From CAVYXZ01 sp965223835 (GTDB lineage Bacteria; Chloroflexota; Anaerolineae; Aggregatilineales; Phototrophicaceae): 64,000 bases of DNA. Every line of letters begins with the position of its first letter. Positions within the stretch are counted from its first letter, which is position 1. The position numbers and the translations under genes were made by a program. Shown here piece by piece: positions 1-8,184 of this stretch. The stretch lies in assembly GCA_965223835.1 (NCBI GenBank), contig CBDCXQ010000001.1, forward strand, positions 5,704,001 to 5,768,000. The letters are read 5' to 3'. Under the pieces are notes generated by a model. That model did no database searches. It had not been told where the DNA came from and worked only from the letters and a program-made list of their open reading frames with translations.

Positions 1-290
1 ATCAGAATTGCGGCTACTTGATAGTACCCACGCCGAGCCACCCACAAGGTAACAAACAACAGCGAAATATTCACCGCACTCGACACGGTGGAGGCATTCA
101 CCAGCGGCACAGTCGAATCCAAAAGATTCGGGAGCAGCGCGATGGGAGTGCCGACCACCGCGACGCCCAGCAGGATGGACGCCAACAATCGGGATTGTTG
201 CCGCTGCTGGACATCCAGAATCGTGGGAACCGGTTCGGTCCAACGGTGCCAGAGCTTCAAAATTTTATTTACTATCTCAGGACGGCGCAT
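1..290 (-). CDS. Partial membrane protein, N-terminus only
   Basis: Reading leftwards from the ATG at 288-290 (MRRPEIVNKILKLW...) an open frame runs off the window edge, leaving about 96 residues. A short charged N-terminus is followed by two hydrophobic segments, around LLASILLGVAVVGTPIALL and AVNISLLFVTLWVA. The lead-in 'TILDVQQRQQSRLLAS' resembles the N-terminal membrane part of Chloroflexota sensor kinases and related signalling proteins, but no catalytic domain is inside the window, so the product is not assigned. It is divergent from the ABC exporter at 425. Coding potential is judged from the frame and hydrophobicity only. Confidence 0.55.
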   Translation of the reverse strand, partial: MRRPEIVNKILKLWHRWTEPVPTILDVQQRQQSRLLASILLGVAVVGTPIALLPNLLDSTVPLVNASTVSSAVNISLLFVTLWVARRGYYQVAAIL

Positions 291-411
291 GCCGGATGCT
301 CGATTCGTTACAATCTGTTATTTTATTATAGTTGGTCGAATGCTAGGAGATACATAAGCTTCTGGTTTGATTCCTCAATCGCTTAATTCGTGAAAAATGC
401 TGCTCCTGTAA

Positions 412-424
412 TACAATAGGTGCT
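412..424 (+). promoter_or_regulatory. Probable -10 box of a leaderless ABC transporter mRNA
   Basis: TACAAT at 412-417 is followed by exactly seven bases (418-424) and then the ATG at 425. A -10 hexamer placed there would start transcription at or next to the start codon, giving a leaderless mRNA. No Shine-Dalgarno sequence fits in the gap. The -35 region is not clear. Confidence 0.45.
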
Positions 425-1324
425 ATGACAACCGTTTTAGAAACGATCAACCTCACCAAACAGTATCCAGGCAAACGCGCCCTGGACCACCTCAATCTCA
501 CCGTCTACCAGGGGGAGATTTTTGGCTATCTGGGGCCGAATGGCGCTGGTAAGAGCACGACGATCCGATTGCTGCTTGATCTTATCCGTCCAACCGCCGG
601 ACGCGCTCGCGTGCTGGGCATGGACACGCGCCGCGAGTCGGTCAAGATCAAACGCTATGTTGGCAATTTGCCGGCTGAAGTGCAGCTATGGGATCATCTC
701 ACTGGTTTACAGGTCTTGCAATATCTATGTGGGCTGCGTCCGGGTTGCGACCTGACCTATGCGCTGCAACTGGCGGAACGTCTGCTCCTGAACCTGGACC
801 AGCATGTCCGTGATTATTCGACCGGGAATAAGCGTAAACTCGGCCTGGTGCAATCGTTGATGCATCGCCCGCCGCTGCTCATTCTCGACGAACCCACGAC
901 TGGACTGGACCCGCTGGTGCAGCAGATCTTTAGCGACCTGATGCAGGAAATTCGCAATGAGGGCCGCACCGTATTCCTGTCGTCGCATGTATTATCGGAA
1001 GTTGACAGCATCTGTGATCGAGTGGGCATTTTGCGCGATGGTAAGTTAGAAGCGGTGGAACGCATCAACAAACTGAAGCAAGTTCAATACCGCTGGGTCA
1101 CACTCGTTACCGCGACGGCGGGCAACCGAGCTGACTGGGAAGGTCTGCCGGGAGTCAGCGCAGTAGTGGCCCAGGATGATGGTCTGCGCCTGCGGGTCAG
1201 CGGGTCATTGGATGCCGTGATTAAACAGGCGGCCCATTTTACGATTGATGATCTCCGAGTTGAAGAGCCAAGCCTCGAAGAAATTTTCCTGGCGTACTAT
1301 GGAAGCACGAAATCACATGACTGA
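425..1324 (+). CDS. ABC-2 type transporter, ATP-binding protein
   Basis: ATPase subunit of an exporter, 299 residues, driving the permease encoded next to it from the inner face of the membrane. Walker A is GPNGAGKST (about residues 38-46), the signature region is YSTGNKRKLGL (about 136-146, lacking the canonical LSGGQ spelling, as is common in CcmA/NatA-like exporters), and Walker B with the catalytic Glu is LLILDEPTTGLDP, followed by SSHVLSE with the switch His. The extra C-terminal 80 residues are typical of drug/Na+ exporter ATPases. Its stop overlaps the permease start by 8 bases, so the two are translationally coupled. The transported substrate cannot be told. Confidence 0.9.
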   Translation: MTTVLETINLTKQYPGKRALDHLNLTVYQGEIFGYLGPNGAGKSTTIRLLLDLIRPTAGRARVLGMDTRRESVKIKRYVGNLPAEVQLWDHLTGLQVLQYLCGLRPGCDLTYALQLAERLLLNLDQHVRDYSTGNKRKLGLVQSLMHRPPLLILDEPTTGLDPLVQQIFSDLMQEIRNEGRTVFLSSHVLSEVDSICDRVGILRDGKLEAVERINKLKQVQYRWVTLVTATAGNRADWEGLPGVSAVVAQDDGLRLRVSGSLDAVIKQAAHFTIDDLRVEEPSLEEIFLAYYGSTKSHD

Positions 1325-2183
1325 AACCACTGCACCCGATCTCGGCAGCTTGTCCACTGTCGCGTTGATGGATACTCGACCGGGCCTTATCTTCTGGCGG
1401 AGTGTGCGCGATCATCTGAGCGGCGTGTTGGGCTGGGGCATTGGCTTTGGCGTATTGATTGCCGTCACGACTATTCTCTTTCCACTGCTCGAATCCAGCA
1501 ACACAGCGCTGACGGTCTTCAGTGGATTGGGTCTGCTGGATAATTTTCTGGCTGGACATGATCTGGAAGATATTACCGGTTTCGCGGGTTATCTGGCGCT
1601 GCAAGTGATGGCCTGGGCACCGCTGTTGCTTTCGATTTACCTCATCCCAACGGCGATACAGGCGGTCGCGGTGGAAGAGCAACGGGGCACGCTTGATATT
1701 CTGTTGAGCACCCCCATCTCCCGCTGGCGTTTTCTGACTGAGAAATTGCTGGCGCTGGTGGCCGCCTTGTTTGTCATTCTGGCATTGATGGGGGTCGGGA
1801 TGCTGTTGAGCGTGCGCTTCCTGATTGATGTTGAACTGGAATTAATCAACATGGTGGCAAGCATCTGGCATCTGGTGCCCATCGCCCTGGTGATGCTGAC
1901 CGGGACGCTGCTGCTCTCCGTGACCGTGCGCGATCATCGCCGGGCAGGCAGCTGGGCGGCGCTGCTGGTGATTATTAGCTACTTTATGCGCACTCTGGCC
2001 GACCTCACACCGGTTGAGCCGCTGGTGACGGTGCGTAATTTTTCGTTCTTCTACTACTATCGCAGCGTCAGCGCCCTCAATGACGGCTTTCAATGGGAAT
2101 TCGATCTGTTGTTGCTGGGCGTCGCTGCCGGTTTGTTTACCCTGGCAATTATCGCCTTCCAACGCCGCGATATTCGGGTGTGA
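1317..2183 (+). CDS. ABC-2 type transporter, permease
   Basis: Membrane partner of the preceding ATPase, 288 residues from the ATG at 1317 (MTETTAPDLGSL). This start is preferred because it overlaps the ATPase stop in the coupled style; an ATG at 1299 is possible. About six hydrophobic segments are visible, e.g. VLGWGIGFGVLIAVTTILF, APLLLSIYLIPTAI, LLALVAALFVILALMGVGMLL and LLLLGVAAGLFTLAIIAF. The motif VEEQRGTLDILLSTPISR after the second segment is the usual cytoplasmic coupling element of ABC-2 permeases. The gene ends on the base before the convergent MerR-AtpD stop at 2184, so the two transcription units touch. Confidence 0.85.
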   Translation: MTETTAPDLGSLSTVALMDTRPGLIFWRSVRDHLSGVLGWGIGFGVLIAVTTILFPLLESSNTALTVFSGLGLLDNFLAGHDLEDITGFAGYLALQVMAWAPLLLSIYLIPTAIQAVAVEEQRGTLDILLSTPISRWRFLTEKLLALVAALFVILALMGVGMLLSVRFLIDVELELINMVASIWHLVPIALVMLTGTLLLSVTVRDHRRAGSWAALLVIISYFMRTLADLTPVEPLVTVRNFSFFYYYRSVSALNDGFQWEFDLLLLGVAAGLFTLAIIAFQRRDIRV

Positions 2184-3947
2184 TTATACCGTTTCTAGCT
2201 CAGCATAACGTTCCAGCACGTCTTCTAGCGGCCCGGCCATGTAAAAAAGTTGTTCCGGGATGTGGTCGACTTCGCCGTTGAGAATCGCGTCAAAACCGGC
2301 AATCGTCTCAGCAATGGTGACATAGCGTCCGGGGCGTCCGGTGAACTGCTCGGCGACGAACATGGGTTGGGTCAGGAACATCTCCAGCTTGCGGGCGCGG
2401 GCCACCAGCAGGCGATCATCTTCTGATAGTTCTTCAACGCCCAGAATGGCGATGATGTCCTGCAACTGACTGTAGCGTTGCAGCAGGTTTTGCGATTCTT
2501 TGGCAACGCGATAATGGACCTCACCGACGAAGCGCGGATCGAGAATTTTGCTGCTGCTTGCCAGCGGATCGACTGCTGGGAACATGGCCCGGGCAAAGAT
2601 GTCACGGCTCAAGGCGATACTGCCGTCCAGATGCCCAAACACGGTGACTGGTGCGGGATCGGAATAATCATCAGCGGGGACAAAAACCGCCTGTAACGAG
2701 GTGATCGAGCCACGCTCGTTGGAGACCAACCGTTCCTGTAATTGCCCCATTTCGTCCGCCAGCGTTGGCTGGTAGCCCACAGCCGAGGGCATCCGGCCCA
2801 AAATAGCGGAAACCTCGGCCCCGGCCAGCGAAAAACGGTAAACGTTGTCGATAAACAGCAGGACATCGCGTCCGCTGTCGCGGAAGTGTTCGGCCATGGT
2901 GACTCCCGAAAGTGCCACGCGCAGGCGCACGCCCGGTGGTTCGTTCATCTGCCCAAACACCATCGTCAACTTATCCAGCACGCCAGCAGATTGCATATCA
3001 CCATAAAGCTGGGTGCCTTCACGGGTTCGTTCGCCGACCCCTACCAGCACGGATAGGCCGTCATGAGCCACCGCGATCGAATGAATCAACTCGGTGATGA
3101 TAATCGTCTTGCCCGTACCCGCACCACCGAAGATACCGGCCTTGCCGCCTTTGGTGATCGGGGCCAGCAGGTCAATCACTTTGAGGCCGGTTTCCAGCAT
3201 TTCGATCTTGGTATTTTGTCCCGCAAACGTCGGCCCCTCACGGTGGATAGCCTCGCGCAACACAGTGAACGGGAGTGCCTCGCCTTCATCAATTGGTTCG
3301 CCGAGGACGTTAAAAATGCGCCCTAGCGTCGCTTCGCCGACCGGCACGCTGATCGGTTCGCCGCTTGCCCAGACAGTCATCCCACGCCGTAGCCCCTCGG
3401 TTGCGCCCATCGCAATCGTCCGCACCGCTCGGTGGCCGATGTGCAATTGCACTTCCAGCACCAAATCCGCCCCCTCAACCCGCAATGCGTCATAGATGTT
3501 TGGCAGTTCGGCGGCAAATTCCACGTCAATCACTGCCCCGACAATTTGCGTAATGCGTCCTTCGTTCGCGCTCATCGCTTCACTCCTCTGTTCGGCATGA
3601 TAGGCGATTTCGCGTTCGATCTCGTGCAGATAGTCGGTCAACCGGTCATGCTGCGCCTGCGCCGTATTGATCTCGGTGCTGATCTCGGCCTGCTTGGTTT
3701 GCAAAATCGCCTGCAATTCGGTCAACGTGTGATCGGTGGCTAGCAACTGACCAATCTCGTCCAGCGACAACCCCATGTCCTTGAACAGCAAGATCTGGTT
3801 CAGGCGTGTGACCTGCCGCAGGGTGTAATAACGGTAGCCATTTTCCTCGTCTACCTGTTCCGGCTGCAATAACCCAATCTGGTCATAGTAGCGCAGGGCC
3901 GAGACGGAAATCTGGCATAATTCTGCAAACTGACCAATACGTAACAT
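2184..3947 (-). CDS. MerR regulator in frame with F1-ATPase beta-like subunit
   Basis: One uninterrupted 587-residue frame. Residues 1-70 are a MerR winged helix (MLRIGQFAELCQISVSALRYYDQIGLL, NGYRYYTLRQV) and about 75-118 its dimerisation coiled coil. Residues 125-587 are an apparently complete AtpD-type protein: N-terminal barrel (GRITQIVGAVIDVEF), P-loop GGAGTGKT near 275-282, VGERTREG with the catalytic Glu, LLFIDNVYRFSLAG, GRMPSAVGYQPTLA, VFVPADDYSDPAP (Phe where Tyr331 of E. coli beta stands), and an EELSEDD version of DELSEED near 507. A consensus Shine-Dalgarno and ATG lie inside the frame at residue 125, so the ORF may give a fusion, two proteins, or both. The upstream promoter has MerR-type geometry. 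No other ATP synthase gene is in the window. A lost stop codon or a base-call error is the alternative to a genuine fusion. Confidence 0.8.
   Translation of the reverse strand: MLRIGQFAELCQISVSALRYYDQIGLLQPEQVDEENGYRYYTLRQVTRLNQILLFKDMGLSLDEIGQLLATDHTLTELQAILQTKQAEISTEINTAQAQHDRLTDYLHEIEREIAYHAEQRSEAMSANEGRITQIVGAVIDVEFAAELPNIYDALRVEGADLVLEVQLHIGHRAVRTIAMGATEGLRRGMTVWASGEPISVPVGEATLGRIFNVLGEPIDEGEALPFTVLREAIHREGPTFAGQNTKIEMLETGLKVIDLLAPITKGGKAGIFGGAGTGKTIIITELIHSIAVAHDGLSVLVGVGERTREGTQLYGDMQSAGVLDKLTMVFGQMNEPPGVRLRVALSGVTMAEHFRDSGRDVLLFIDNVYRFSLAGAEVSAILGRMPSAVGYQPTLADEMGQLQERLVSNERGSITSLQAVFVPADDYSDPAPVTVFGHLDGSIALSRDIFARAMFPAVDPLASSSKILDPRFVGEVHYRVAKESQNLLQRYSQLQDIIAILGVEELSEDDRLLVARARKLEMFLTQPMFVAEQFTGRPGRYVTIAETIAGFDAILNGEVDHIPEQLFYMAGPLEDVLERYAELETV
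3573..3589 (-). promoter_or_regulatory. Internal Shine-Dalgarno and start codon for the AtpD-like part
   Basis: On the minus strand AGAGGAG (plus 3583-3589) stands seven bases before ATG (plus 3573-3575), which begins MSANEGRITQIVGAVIDVEF, the usual kind of AtpD N-terminus. The MerR frame reads straight through this site (HAEQRSEA then Met). In the two other frames TGA triplets overlap the spacer and the start codon, as they would if the MerR gene had once ended here. Confidence 0.75.
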
Positions 3948-3983
3948 CGTTACCTCGAACGTGAAATCTGGTCATTCAGCCTA

Positions 3984-4014
3984 ACGATAAACCCTCAAGT
4001 AAGTTGAGAGTCAA
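3984..4014 (-). promoter_or_regulatory. MerR-type promoter and operator dyad
   Basis: Minus strand: -35 TTGACT (plus 4009-4014), 19-bp spacer (3990-4008), -10 TATCGT (3984-3989). The spacer contains CTCAA-5-TTGAG (3994-3998 and 4004-4008). An over-long 19-20 bp spacer occupied by a dyad is the hallmark of promoters activated by DNA untwisting by MerR-family proteins such as SoxR, CueR and BmrR. It lies about 37 bp before the MerR start at 3947, which implies autoregulation. The MerR gene also has its own Shine-Dalgarno GAGG shortly before the ATG. Confidence 0.7.
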
Positions 4015-4217
4015 GCGATTGTCTACAAATTGAGCAACCAAACCTAATATCTGCATGATAACACACCCCGCAAGCCACTATTCAACCGAATTTGGCGCGA
4101 TCGGCGAGTATATTGGCGTATGCTGCCAGTGATTTAAGCGGCATTTTCAATTATCCTGTAACCATCTGGTAGAGAAAACACGACAATCAGTCGTCAAAAC
4201 GCAGGATGGGAGACAAA

Positions 4218-5039
4218 ATGGCTACTCAAAACGCAAAAGGGAAGGTAGCGCTGATTACCGGCGCATCCAGCGGCATCGGCAAAGAACTGGCTCATATACA
4301 CGCTGAGCGTGGTGGCGATCTGGTGATCGCCGCTCGACGGGAAGATAAATTGAACGAAATAAAAACCGAACTCGAAAGCCAACATGGGGTCAAGGTGATA
4401 GTCATCGCCAAAGACCTGACTTTACCCGAAGCCCCCGGAGAAATCTACGAAGCGGTACAGCAGGCGGGTGTCGAGGTGAATTTCCTCATCAATAATGCAG
4501 GCTTTGGTGGACGCGGTAAATTTCATGAGCGGGAGTGGGAAAAAGACCTCGCCATGATTAACCTGAATGTGGGGGCATTAACAGCACTGACCCGACTGTT
4601 TTTGCCGGACTTTGTTAAGCGCAACGAAGGTCGTATCCTCAACGTGTCATCAACCGCCGCTTTGATGGCCGGGCCGTTGCAAGCCGTGTATTATGCCACC
4701 AAAGCCTACGTGACATCGTTCAGCAATGCCCTGGCCGAGGAGCTACACGACACCAACATCACGGTGACAGCCTTGATGCCCGGTGCAACCGAAACCGAGT
4801 TTGGCAGTACGTCGGGCATGGACCAGACCAGTATGTTTCAGAATATGTTTAGTGCGCGATCAGTCGCCGAGGACGGTTACAATGCAATGCTAGGCGGTGA
4901 GTTAGACATCATTGCCGGGGTCGCGTTCGGCCAGCGCATAATGATGTCGATGATCCAATCTTACCCAAGAAAATCATGCTGCGACAGATTCGCCAGATGC
5001 AAGAAGTTCCAACCTAAACCAATGACAATACAGTCATGA
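4218..5039 (+). CDS. SDR-family oxidoreductase with frameshifted C-terminus
   Basis: NAD(P)-dependent short-chain dehydrogenase of the DltE/YqjQ-like type; substrate unknown. GASSGIGKELA binds the cofactor (about residues 15-25), NNAG follows, and the catalytic set is S (NVSSTAAL) plus YYATKAY. The start at 4218 has GGGAGA (4209-4214) just upstream; an in-frame ATG at 4206 lies before that site. Near 4954-4957 the frame appears to shift: read one frame over, the sequence gives PILPKKIMLRQIRQMQEVPT and stops at 5015-5017, the ending expected for this family. The annotated frame instead ends in an unrelated Cys/Lys-rich tail. One C seems to be missing, as a sequencing error or a recent mutation. 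The following AraC gene starts 10 bases downstream. Confidence 0.8.
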   Translation: MATQNAKGKVALITGASSGIGKELAHIHAERGGDLVIAARREDKLNEIKTELESQHGVKVIVIAKDLTLPEAPGEIYEAVQQAGVEVNFLINNAGFGGRGKFHEREWEKDLAMINLNVGALTALTRLFLPDFVKRNEGRILNVSSTAALMAGPLQAVYYATKAYVTSFSNALAEELHDTNITVTALMPGATETEFGSTSGMDQTSMFQNMFSARSVAEDGYNAMLGGELDIIAGVAFGQRIMMSMIQSYPRKSCCDRFARCKKFQPKPMTIQS

Positions 5040-5049
5040 GCGTAATTCG

Positions 5050-6060
5050 ATGACAAGTTCAGCAAGCAAGCGATACCATCTCGATACCGGCTGGCAGGTG
5101 GTCCTCAAAGACATGGGCATGTCGGTCCAGGATGTCCTGCGCCATGCCCAACTGCCGCTTGATTTGATGAGCCGCAGATCACCGACAGTCAGCACTGACG
5201 AATATTTCCGGCTGTGGGAGGGGTTGGCCTATGTGATGCGAGACGACCCGGCGTTTCCGTTACGCCTGGGGCAATCTGTCACCGCCGAATCGTTCAGCCC
5301 ACCCATTTTTGCCTGCTTTTGTAGCGCAAATTTGAACGTGGCGCTGGCACGAATCGCGCATTATAAGCCGCTGGTTGGTCCGTTACGTTTAGATGTCCAA
5401 CAGAGCAGTCGGCAAACGACCGTCGCGTTCAGCGGCTTGCCAGAGAATGGCCCGGCACCGGCTTCATTGATCGCAATGGAGTTGGTCTTCTGGGTGCAGA
5501 TCGCCCGTCTCGCCACCCGGGAACATATTGTGCCCGCCGCTGTTCACTCCAGCTTCGACATCCCACAAATAGAAGATTATGAACACTACTTCGGCGTCCA
5601 GGTTCAACGTGGCCCCTTTAGTAGTATCTCGTTTACCGCAGCCGATGCCGTCCGGCCATTCCTGACCGCCAGCGATCAAATGTGGTCCATCTTCGAACCC
5701 CAACTTAACAAACGGTTGCAAGACCTGGAAAAAGCCGCTACCTTTCGGGATCGAGTTCGCGCGTGCTTGATGGAAATTCTGGCAAGCGGGCAATACTCAA
5801 TGACGGATGTCGCCGCCCGATTAGCGGTTAGCACCCGGACTTTACAGCGCCGCCTGCGTGACGAAGGGACGAATTTTCAGAGTGAATTGGATTCGCTGCG
5901 CGAAGAACTCGCCCGTAATTACCTGGCAAAATCGGATTATTCCAGCGGGCAAATCGCGTTTCTGCTGGGCTACGAAGACCCTAATTCATTCTTCTGTGCC
6001 TTTCGTAATTGGACCGGCCAAACGCCCGAACTCGCCCGTTCAGCGCTACAGGGAAATTAG
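5050..6060 (+). CDS. AraC-family transcriptional regulator
   Basis: DNA-binding regulator of 336 residues. The N-terminal 200 residues match the 'arabinose-binding domain of AraC' type found in OruR/ArgR-like proteins (KDMGMSVQDVLRHAQLPLDLMSRRSPTV, FRLWEGL). The C-terminal two helix-turn-helix motifs are MTDVAARLAVSTRTLQRRLRDEG (about 251-273) and SSGQIAFLLGYEDPNSFFCAF (about 298-318). It follows the SDR gene by 10 bases on the same strand, so it probably shares its transcript and may control it. It converges with the methyltransferase at 6057, overlapping it by 4 bases. The ligand is unknown. Confidence 0.88.
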   Translation: MTSSASKRYHLDTGWQVVLKDMGMSVQDVLRHAQLPLDLMSRRSPTVSTDEYFRLWEGLAYVMRDDPAFPLRLGQSVTAESFSPPIFACFCSANLNVALARIAHYKPLVGPLRLDVQQSSRQTTVAFSGLPENGPAPASLIAMELVFWVQIARLATREHIVPAAVHSSFDIPQIEDYEHYFGVQVQRGPFSSISFTAADAVRPFLTASDQMWSIFEPQLNKRLQDLEKAATFRDRVRACLMEILASGQYSMTDVAARLAVSTRTLQRRLRDEGTNFQSELDSLREELARNYLAKSDYSSGQIAFLLGYEDPNSFFCAFRNWTGQTPELARSALQGN

Positions 6061-6833
6061 CTGGTTTTTCGTCCCGCGATAATGATGTGATGGTTGACGA
6101 ATGATGCGTCCGGTGTGCCGATTTGCTCGGCCAGCAGCCATTCTTGGGCTAATGGTGGTGCATTGCGCAGTAAGCCTTCAAGCTGGGCGATCAGTTCCGG
6201 GGAATTGCCCTGGCGCTGTGCCCAATCGAGAAAATTGTGGCGCTTAATCAACTGCTCGGTATGTTCCACCACCAAACCTGCCGCCGCAAACATAGCCCGC
6301 CACTGGGCTTCGGTAAAGGCTTGATGGTGGCTGGGATCGCGCAGCTTTTCGAAATGGTCAGCATAAGCCGCTGCCGACTCGTCCTCAGCCAGGACATGAT
6401 CCTGCACCAACAACAACCCACCCGGCTTGAGCACACGCGTGCTTTCATGGACGAACTGTTGCGCATTGGGAAAATGATGCGGCGCGATGCGACAGGTCAC
6501 GAGATCAAACTGCGCGGCATCGAACGGTAAATTTTCGGCATCGGCCTCTTTGAAATCAACATTGGTGACACCCTGGTCGGCGATAAAGGCGGCGGCTTTT
6601 TCCAGCATTTTGGGCGTCAGATCGGACGCGATGACGTGGGCGACGTGTGGCGCGAACTTTAACGCCGTGTGACCGCCCCCGGTTGCGATGTCCAACACCC
6701 GCCAATCCGACTGCGGTTGGGCGATTGCCACCAATCGGTCCAGTTCGCTGCCTTTGGCATGACCCTGGCTGGTGACATACCCGGCAGCAAACTGACTGTA
6801 CCGCTCACGCGAAAGTTTTTTTGAATCGCTCAT
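6057..6833 (-). CDS. Class I SAM-dependent methyltransferase
   Basis: Soluble methyltransferase of 258 residues, UbiE/Methyltransf_11 type. Motif I is VLDIATGGGHTALKF (about residues 45-59), the acidic end of strand 2 is VIASDLTPKML, motif II is ADAENLPFDAAQFDLVTCR (about 92-110) and post-motif II is VLKPGGLLLVQDHV. FPHAxxF-like 'APHHFPNAQQFVHE' is typical of small-molecule methyltransferases. The start has a short AT-rich leader with GAAAAAGAC upstream and no strong ribosome site. No neighbour suggests a substrate. The 4-base overlap with the convergent AraC stop shows how tight the region is. Confidence 0.85.
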   Translation of the reverse strand: MSDSKKLSRERYSQFAAGYVTSQGHAKGSELDRLVAIAQPQSDWRVLDIATGGGHTALKFAPHVAHVIASDLTPKMLEKAAAFIADQGVTNVDFKEADAENLPFDAAQFDLVTCRIAPHHFPNAQQFVHESTRVLKPGGLLLVQDHVLAEDESAAAYADHFEKLRDPSHHQAFTEAQWRAMFAAAGLVVEHTEQLIKRHNFLDWAQRQGNSPELIAQLEGLLRNAPPLAQEWLLAEQIGTPDASFVNHHIIIAGRKTS

Positions 6834-6948
6834 GGTCTTTTTCCTATCATGATGGTTATCAAAACACCGTGCCCAAATATGTTTTTAGCATACGTCATTT
6901 CACGGAGTTATTGCCAACACAATTAGCCGGGGCAGGCATAAGCATTTT

Positions 6949-8184
6949 TTATGGACAGCGGGCGAACAGGCACTTTAAATAGGCCCCTTCCAGGAAACCT
7001 ATAGGATGATCCAACGCGTGACCGGTGCGTTCGATTTCGATGAGTGGACGCCCTGTAGCCAACGCCGCCTGAAGCACGGTGCTGAAGAATTCATTATCAG
7101 TGACCCGACTGGAACATGACGCTATCATCAGGGTTCCGCCCGGTTCCAACAAGGGTAGTGCCAATCGCACTAAGCGTCGGTACGCCGCTAACGCCCGGTC
7201 AACTTCGGCTGCGCTCTTGGCAAATGATGGGGGATCCACAATCAGGAGGTCGAAGGTCGTGCCGCTGATGCTAAGGTGTTCCATCCCGGCAAAAGCATCG
7301 TCCACTATGGTATGGTGCTGACACGATGCAAGTGCGGGTTGATCGCGGTTCAATTCGAAATTCGCCGCTGTCGCCGCGATCGCCGGAGCACTGACATCCA
7401 GGCTGGTGACGGATTGGGCACCGCCGGCTGCGGCATATACCGAGAAGCCGCCGGTATAGGCAAAAATATCAAGCACCCGTCGCCCCTGCGCCAGGTCACG
7501 AACCAGCGCCCGGTTATCGCGCTGGTCGAAGAAAAAGCCGGTTTTATGCCCTGCGACCACATCGGCGGCAAAGCGCAGTCCATTCTCGACAAAGTTTACG
7601 GGTCCGGTCACTTCAGGGCCAAACAAGACTTGCCCATCGTGCAGGTCATAGTGTGCAAAGGCCGCTGCTGCGTTGCGACTCAGGCGTAACACAATCCGTT
7701 CATGTGACTGGGCAGACTGCAAACCTGTGACCACATCTGCCAGGTGGGGCAGCCAGGCCGCGGTATACAGTTTCAGCACGAGCGAATCGGCATAGCGATC
7801 CACGATCAGGCCGGGTAAGCTATCATTTTCCCCATGCACCAGCCGATAAGCATTGGTCGGGGAGGTGTTGAGTGGTTCCCGGTGTTGCACCGCTGTCTGC
7901 AAACGACGGGCGAACCAGTCAACATCAATAGTCGCTGGTTGTCGGTGCTGCAATATGCGCACGCGAATCGGGGACTCTGGATCGTACAGCCCTATCGCCA
8001 GGAAATTCCGCCGCTTATCGAAAATCACGGCCAGATCACCCGGCTGCCCGTTATGACTCTGCTTGCGAATCGACTCGGCAAATAACCAGGGATGTCCGCT
8101 CCGCAGGGCGCGTTCACCGGCGGCGGTGACATGGACTGCGATTCGCCGCTCGGCAACTGCTGGCAAGTACGTCAGATCATGCAT
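6949..8184 (-). CDS. RlmI/RlmK-like class I rRNA methyltransferase
   Basis: Likely 23S rRNA cytosine-C5 methyltransferase, 411 residues. An N-terminal PUA domain (GERALRSGHPWLFAESIRK, GDLAVIFDKRRNFLAIGLYDPESPIRVRIL) is followed by the EEHUD-like linker domain and a Rossmann methyltransferase: GFFFDQRDNRALV, VLDIFAYTGGFSVYAAAGGA (motif I), LLIVDPPSFAKS (motif IV) and LMIASCSSRV (the Cys loop). The start at 8184 is chosen because AGGTGG stands about four bases before it; an upstream ATG at 8217 would add 11 unlike residues. It is divergent from the LysR gene at 8341. Confidence 0.88.
   Translation of the reverse strand: MHDLTYLPAVAERRIAVHVTAAGERALRSGHPWLFAESIRKQSHNGQPGDLAVIFDKRRNFLAIGLYDPESPIRVRILQHRQPATIDVDWFARRLQTAVQHREPLNTSPTNAYRLVHGENDSLPGLIVDRYADSLVLKLYTAAWLPHLADVVTGLQSAQSHERIVLRLSRNAAAAFAHYDLHDGQVLFGPEVTGPVNFVENGLRFAADVVAGHKTGFFFDQRDNRALVRDLAQGRRVLDIFAYTGGFSVYAAAGGAQSVTSLDVSAPAIAATAANFELNRDQPALASCQHHTIVDDAFAGMEHLSISGTTFDLLIVDPPSFAKSAAEVDRALAAYRRLVRLALPLLEPGGTLMIASCSSRVTDNEFFSTVLQAALATGRPLIEIERTGHALDHPIGFLEGAYLKCLFARCP

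Noticed and set aside
3094..3495. A 133-residue plus-strand ORF within the AtpD-like region.
   Set aside because: Antisense shadow of a strongly conserved ATPase core.
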